From: AG-12 sp027339635
Lineage (GTDB): Bacteria; Chloroflexota; Dormibacteria; Aeolococcales; Bog-877
Direction of reading: 5' to 3'
NCBI GenBank assembly: GCA_027339635.1
Contig: DAHWNZ010000092.1
Location: 1 to 7,226 of the forward strand
Length of the DNA stretch: 7,226 nt
Of the stretch, positions 5,676 through 7,226 are shown piece after piece. How positions within the stretch are numbered: the first letter of the stretch is position 1; the number at the start of each line of letters is the position of its first letter. Position numbers and translations under genes: made by a program. Under the pieces are notes generated by a model, which worked only from the letters and a program-made list of their open reading frames with translations, searched no databases and had not been told where the DNA came from.

Positions 5676-5714
5676 GGACCGGGCAGGGCACACAAGGCGT
5701 GCCCTGCCCGGTCC
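5676..5714. terminator. Very strong hairpin after the secreted-protein gene
   Basis: GGACCGGGCAGGGCAC pairs perfectly with GTGCCCTGCCCGGTCC, a 16-bp stem around the 7-nt loop ACAAGGC. It starts 33 nt past the stop codon. There is no T-tract, as is common for terminators in high-GC bacteria. A smaller hairpin (CCGACC at 5646-5651 with GGTCGG at 5659-5664) precedes it. Detectable IS1380 sequence begins about 15 bp beyond, so the hairpin also marks the passenger/IS junction. Confidence 0.65.
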
Positions 5715-5726
5715 GTGGCAAATGTT

Positions 5727-6542
5727 GGCCAATCAAGATTGATAAGCGGACACCCTAACGGGCCCTGACGCGTAATCGATCGCGAGCAGTGGTGCTGCCG
5801 ACACCAGTTGAGAAACCCCCGCGCTGTAGAATCCGCTGTCTGCTCGCAGGCGTACCTGCCCATGCCGGGCGGGCAGGGTTCGCAGTACCAGCCTGGCCGC
5901 CAGCGGCTTGTCCGACGGGTGTCCTGGCCGGAGGTCGGCTGCCAGGACCCGGCCGGCGCTCTGCCCAAGTGCAGAACAAAGAGCAGAAGCTGAGCTTGCC
6001 CTGCTAGTTGTTGGTGGCGTCGTCCTTCTGCCCGCCATGGACCTCGGTATTGGTGGAGTCCAGATCCAGAGTCACCGGGTCTGCCTCTGGCAGTCCCAGC
6101 ATCCGGTCCAACTCCACTCCGGCTCGGGCCAGCTCCGTCACCACCGCCTGGCACTGCCTTTGCGTATACCGCGGCAGCAGTTGGCTGACGGGCTCAGGCG
6201 CCGGGACCTCTTCACGGCGCGCAGGACCCGGCCAGCTTCATCCTCGCGCATGGGATCCAGATGGGCCAGATGGCTACCCCCAGCCAGGATCGACTCCGCC
6301 AAGCACACCAGTAGCTGCCCGCCCATGAGACCCCGCTGCCGCTGCTTGACCCGGCGCACTCCATCCGCCGCCGCGTTCAGTCGCTCGACCAAGTTCAGCT
6401 TCGCGTTCAGGTCCCGGACCAGCAGCAGTCCGGCATGGCCGGTGAGCCTGGGATCGTCAACGCCGCGGTGAACGGTTGGCACGGATGCGCTACTCTTCAC
6501 CTGTTGGGTGCCTCCTGCTTGGAACCGGTGGTCGACTTGCAA
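5727..6542 (-). pseudogene. IS1380-family transposase, N-terminal half, frameshifted
   Basis: From a TTG start at 6542 the minus strand reads MQVDHRFQAGGTQQVKSSAS and then LTGHAGLLLVRDLNAKLNLV, typical IS1380 opening sequence, with LVCLAESILAGGSHLAHLD. Near 6215 the frame shifts and continues PEPVSQLLPRYTQRQCQAVV, then GLPEADPVTLDLDSTNTEVH, which holds the first catalytic Asp. A TAG at 6004-6006 replaces the expected Tyr before QGKLSFCS. Another shift near 5980 gives GRVLAADLRPGHPSDKPLAA and VRLRADSGFYSAG, with the second catalytic Asp. A last shift near 5815 gives FLNWCRQHH...SIT. Homology fades at about 5727-5758, shortly before the passenger hairpin. Three frame changes and one nonsense codon make it non-functional. 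The third catalytic residue lies in the separate piece at 3285-3800. Confidence 0.85.
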
Positions 6543-6592
6543 CCCCCATTTTCCAAGTCAGCGAGGCGCCTTTGCTACCTGCCCCAGACACT

Positions 6593-6624
6593 CCCCCTTG
6601 CCCTTACCCACTGATTCAGGTCAG
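6593..6624 (-). repeat. IS1380 terminal inverted repeat (transposase 5' side)
   Basis: Read inward on the minus strand it starts CTGACCTGAATCAGTGGGTA and continues AGGG, then GGGGG, matching the repeat at 3059-3090. The remaining 6543-6592 is the short untranslated leader before the transposase start. Confidence 0.8.
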
Positions 6625-6656
6625 AGCCGGGAGGCCCACTCCCCGAAGGCCGGGCT
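6625..6656 (-). terminator. Imperfect hairpin after the DoxX-like gene
   Basis: Immediately past the stop codon, AGCCCGGCC can pair with GGCCTCCCGGCT through a bulged stem of about 8 bp. It has no T-tract. It abuts the outer edge of the IS1380 element, so it could be a native terminator left beside the insertion. Confidence 0.25.
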
Positions 6657-7144
6657 CAGCCCCTGAGCCTCCACCCCTGCTCGGCCGTCGCGAACACGGC
6701 CAGCGCCAGTCCCAAGACTCCGAAGTCCCTGGCCACGATGTCGGAGACCCCCCCGGTGAAGGTCAGCGAGAGCACAATCTCGGCGAGCAGCAGCGCGCTC
6801 ACCGCTGCCGCCGCCCGCGCGGCCACCCCCACCACCAGGGCGACCCCCACCACGCTCAGCACCCAGCCATGCAACAGGACCAGCCCGATCGCCAGGTTGG
6901 AGGTGGCCGGGATCAGGGGGACGTAGCCGGTCCACAGGCTGGGCTGGATCAGCTCGTGAACCCCGAACCACAGGAGCACCAGCCCGAGGGCGACCCGAGC
7001 TCCGGTGGGTGCCCAGGCCTGGGCACTCCAGCTGCCCCGATCAGGGGAGGGGCCGGCGGTCGCGAGCTGGGTGGACGGCGCCGCCACATGAGGGCTGCCG
7101 ACGGCGCGGGCCGATGCCCGATTGAGGCGGTTCCTTCTGGCCAT
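6656..7144 (-). CDS. DoxX-like integral membrane protein
   Basis: The product has 162 residues from ATG 7144. After a polar, basic N-terminus of about 48 residues come four predicted membrane helices (about 50-66, 84-107, 111-130 and 139-154). The sequence has the DoxX-like pattern: RVALGLVLLWFGVHELIQP in helix 1, WTGYVPLI in the first loop, LLHGWVLSVVGVALVVGVAA in helix 2 and SDIVARDFGVLGLALAVFA in helix 4. DoxX-family proteins are small inner-membrane proteins, some linked to thiosulfate oxidation or redox protection in complex with partners; the role here is unknown. The N-terminal extension is longer than usual, so a later start is possible. The ATG is only 2 nt after the TGA of the upstream gene, so the two are probably co-transcribed and translationally coupled. 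No frameshifts are seen. Confidence 0.75.
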   Translation of the reverse strand: MARRNRLNRASARAVGSPHVAAPSTQLATAGPSPDRGSWSAQAWAPTGARVALGLVLLWFGVHELIQPSLWTGYVPLIPATSNLAIGLVLLHGWVLSVVGVALVVGVAARAAAAVSALLLAEIVLSLTFTGGVSDIVARDFGVLGLALAVFATAEQGWRLRG

Positions 7145-7146
7145 GC

Positions 7147-7226
7147 TCAGGGCACCACGTGTCCGGTCGCATCGGTGGCGATGAACCCGTCATCGCCGAA
7201 GTTGTACTCGGCGCTGCCGGAGTCGT
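7147..7226 (-). CDS. C-terminus of an unidentified protein, cut by the window edge
   Basis: The minus strand reads DSGSAEYNFGDDGFIATDAT then GHVVP and TGA (7147-7149). Only 25 residues are visible, too few to assign. The acidic, Gly/Asp-rich ending looks like an extracellular or beta-rich domain end, but that is a guess. The 2-nt gap to the DoxX-like start makes it the upstream gene of the same operon. Confidence 0.6.
   Translation of the reverse strand, partial: DSGSAEYNFGDDGFIATDATGHVVP

Larger units (their letters stand above)
3059..6624 (-). mobile_element. IS1380-family insertion sequence interrupted by about 1.9 kb of passenger DNA
   Basis: The element is bounded by imperfect inverted repeats at 3059-3090 and 6593-6624. 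The N-terminal half of an IS1380 transposase starts 82 bp inside the right end, and its C-terminal part ends 226 bp inside the left end; both lie on the minus strand in the correct order. The two IS arms (about 3059-3800 and 5727-6624) sum to about 1.6 kb, close to a normal IS1380 length. Between them lie an unassigned ORF, a LuxR-type regulator gene, a secreted-protein gene and a hairpin. No matching target-site duplication is visible outside the ends (CCGT left, GCCG right, taking the shared outer T into the repeat). One alternative is that two independently truncated IS1380 copies in the same orientation flank resident DNA. Confidence 0.7.

Noticed and set aside
5908..6471. 187-codon plus-strand open frame over the IS1380 N-terminal half
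   Set aside because: The opposite strand gives clear IS1380 transposase blocks; this is a GC-rich shadow.
1..7226. CRISPR arrays, tRNA genes, riboswitches and tandem repeats
   Set aside because: None seen on reading both strands; no regularly spaced repeats, no tRNA-like arms and no long ligand-binding leader. This is by eye only.

Overview
This is a high-GC, degenerate stretch of bacterial chromosome. Codon use, the DinB/DUF664 and CinA homologues, and the style of the secreted and LuxR-type proteins suggest an actinobacterium or a neighbouring high-GC terrestrial lineage such as Dormibacterota or Chloroflexota. No rRNA or tRNA is present to settle this. The dominant theme is mobile-element scar tissue with a few intact genes embedded in it.

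Layout. (1) Positions 1-710 hold the 3' end of a dienelactone-hydrolase gene fused in frame to a DinB/DUF664 domain; a single missing G near position 63 splits it into two frames. (2) Positions 750-1330 hold the N-terminal molybdopterin-binding-like domain of a CinA-family protein. It is broken by several frameshifts and truncated where transposon sequence begins. (3) Positions 1370-1498 and 2597-2725 are inverted copies, about 89% identical by hand count, of the 3' end of one transposase gene. They flank a ribbon-helix-helix remnant and an intact class I SAM methyltransferase (1834-2574) with a very good ribosome binding site. (4) The second copy continues as a transposase C-terminal fragment (2618-3058) that stops where an IS1380-family element begins.

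(5) The IS1380 element runs from 3059 to 6624 between imperfect terminal inverted repeats. Its minus-strand transposase is in two pieces: the N-terminal half at about 5727-6542 and the C-terminal part at about 3285-3800. Roughly 1.9 kb of unrelated DNA lies between them: an unassigned minus-strand ORF (3787-4083), a membrane-anchored LuxR-type regulator (4177-4821), a divergently transcribed secreted protein (5056-5643) and a very strong hairpin (5676-5714). The two halves with their termini add up to about 1.6 kb, a normal IS1380 size, so the regulator/secreted-protein pair appears to be a passenger inside the element. (6) Positions 6656-7144 hold a DoxX-like four-helix membrane protein, preceded at a 2-nt gap by the end of another minus-strand gene running off the window.

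How the genes work together. No known multi-gene system is complete here. The best candidate for something new is the divergent LuxR/secreted-protein pair inside the IS1380 element. The regulator has a recognisable promoter, and the shared intergenic region has a perfect 8-bp-arm palindrome that could be an operator. The methyltransferase between inverted transposon ends is a second candidate cassette. The transposases are all dead, so neither is mobile on its own as it stands.
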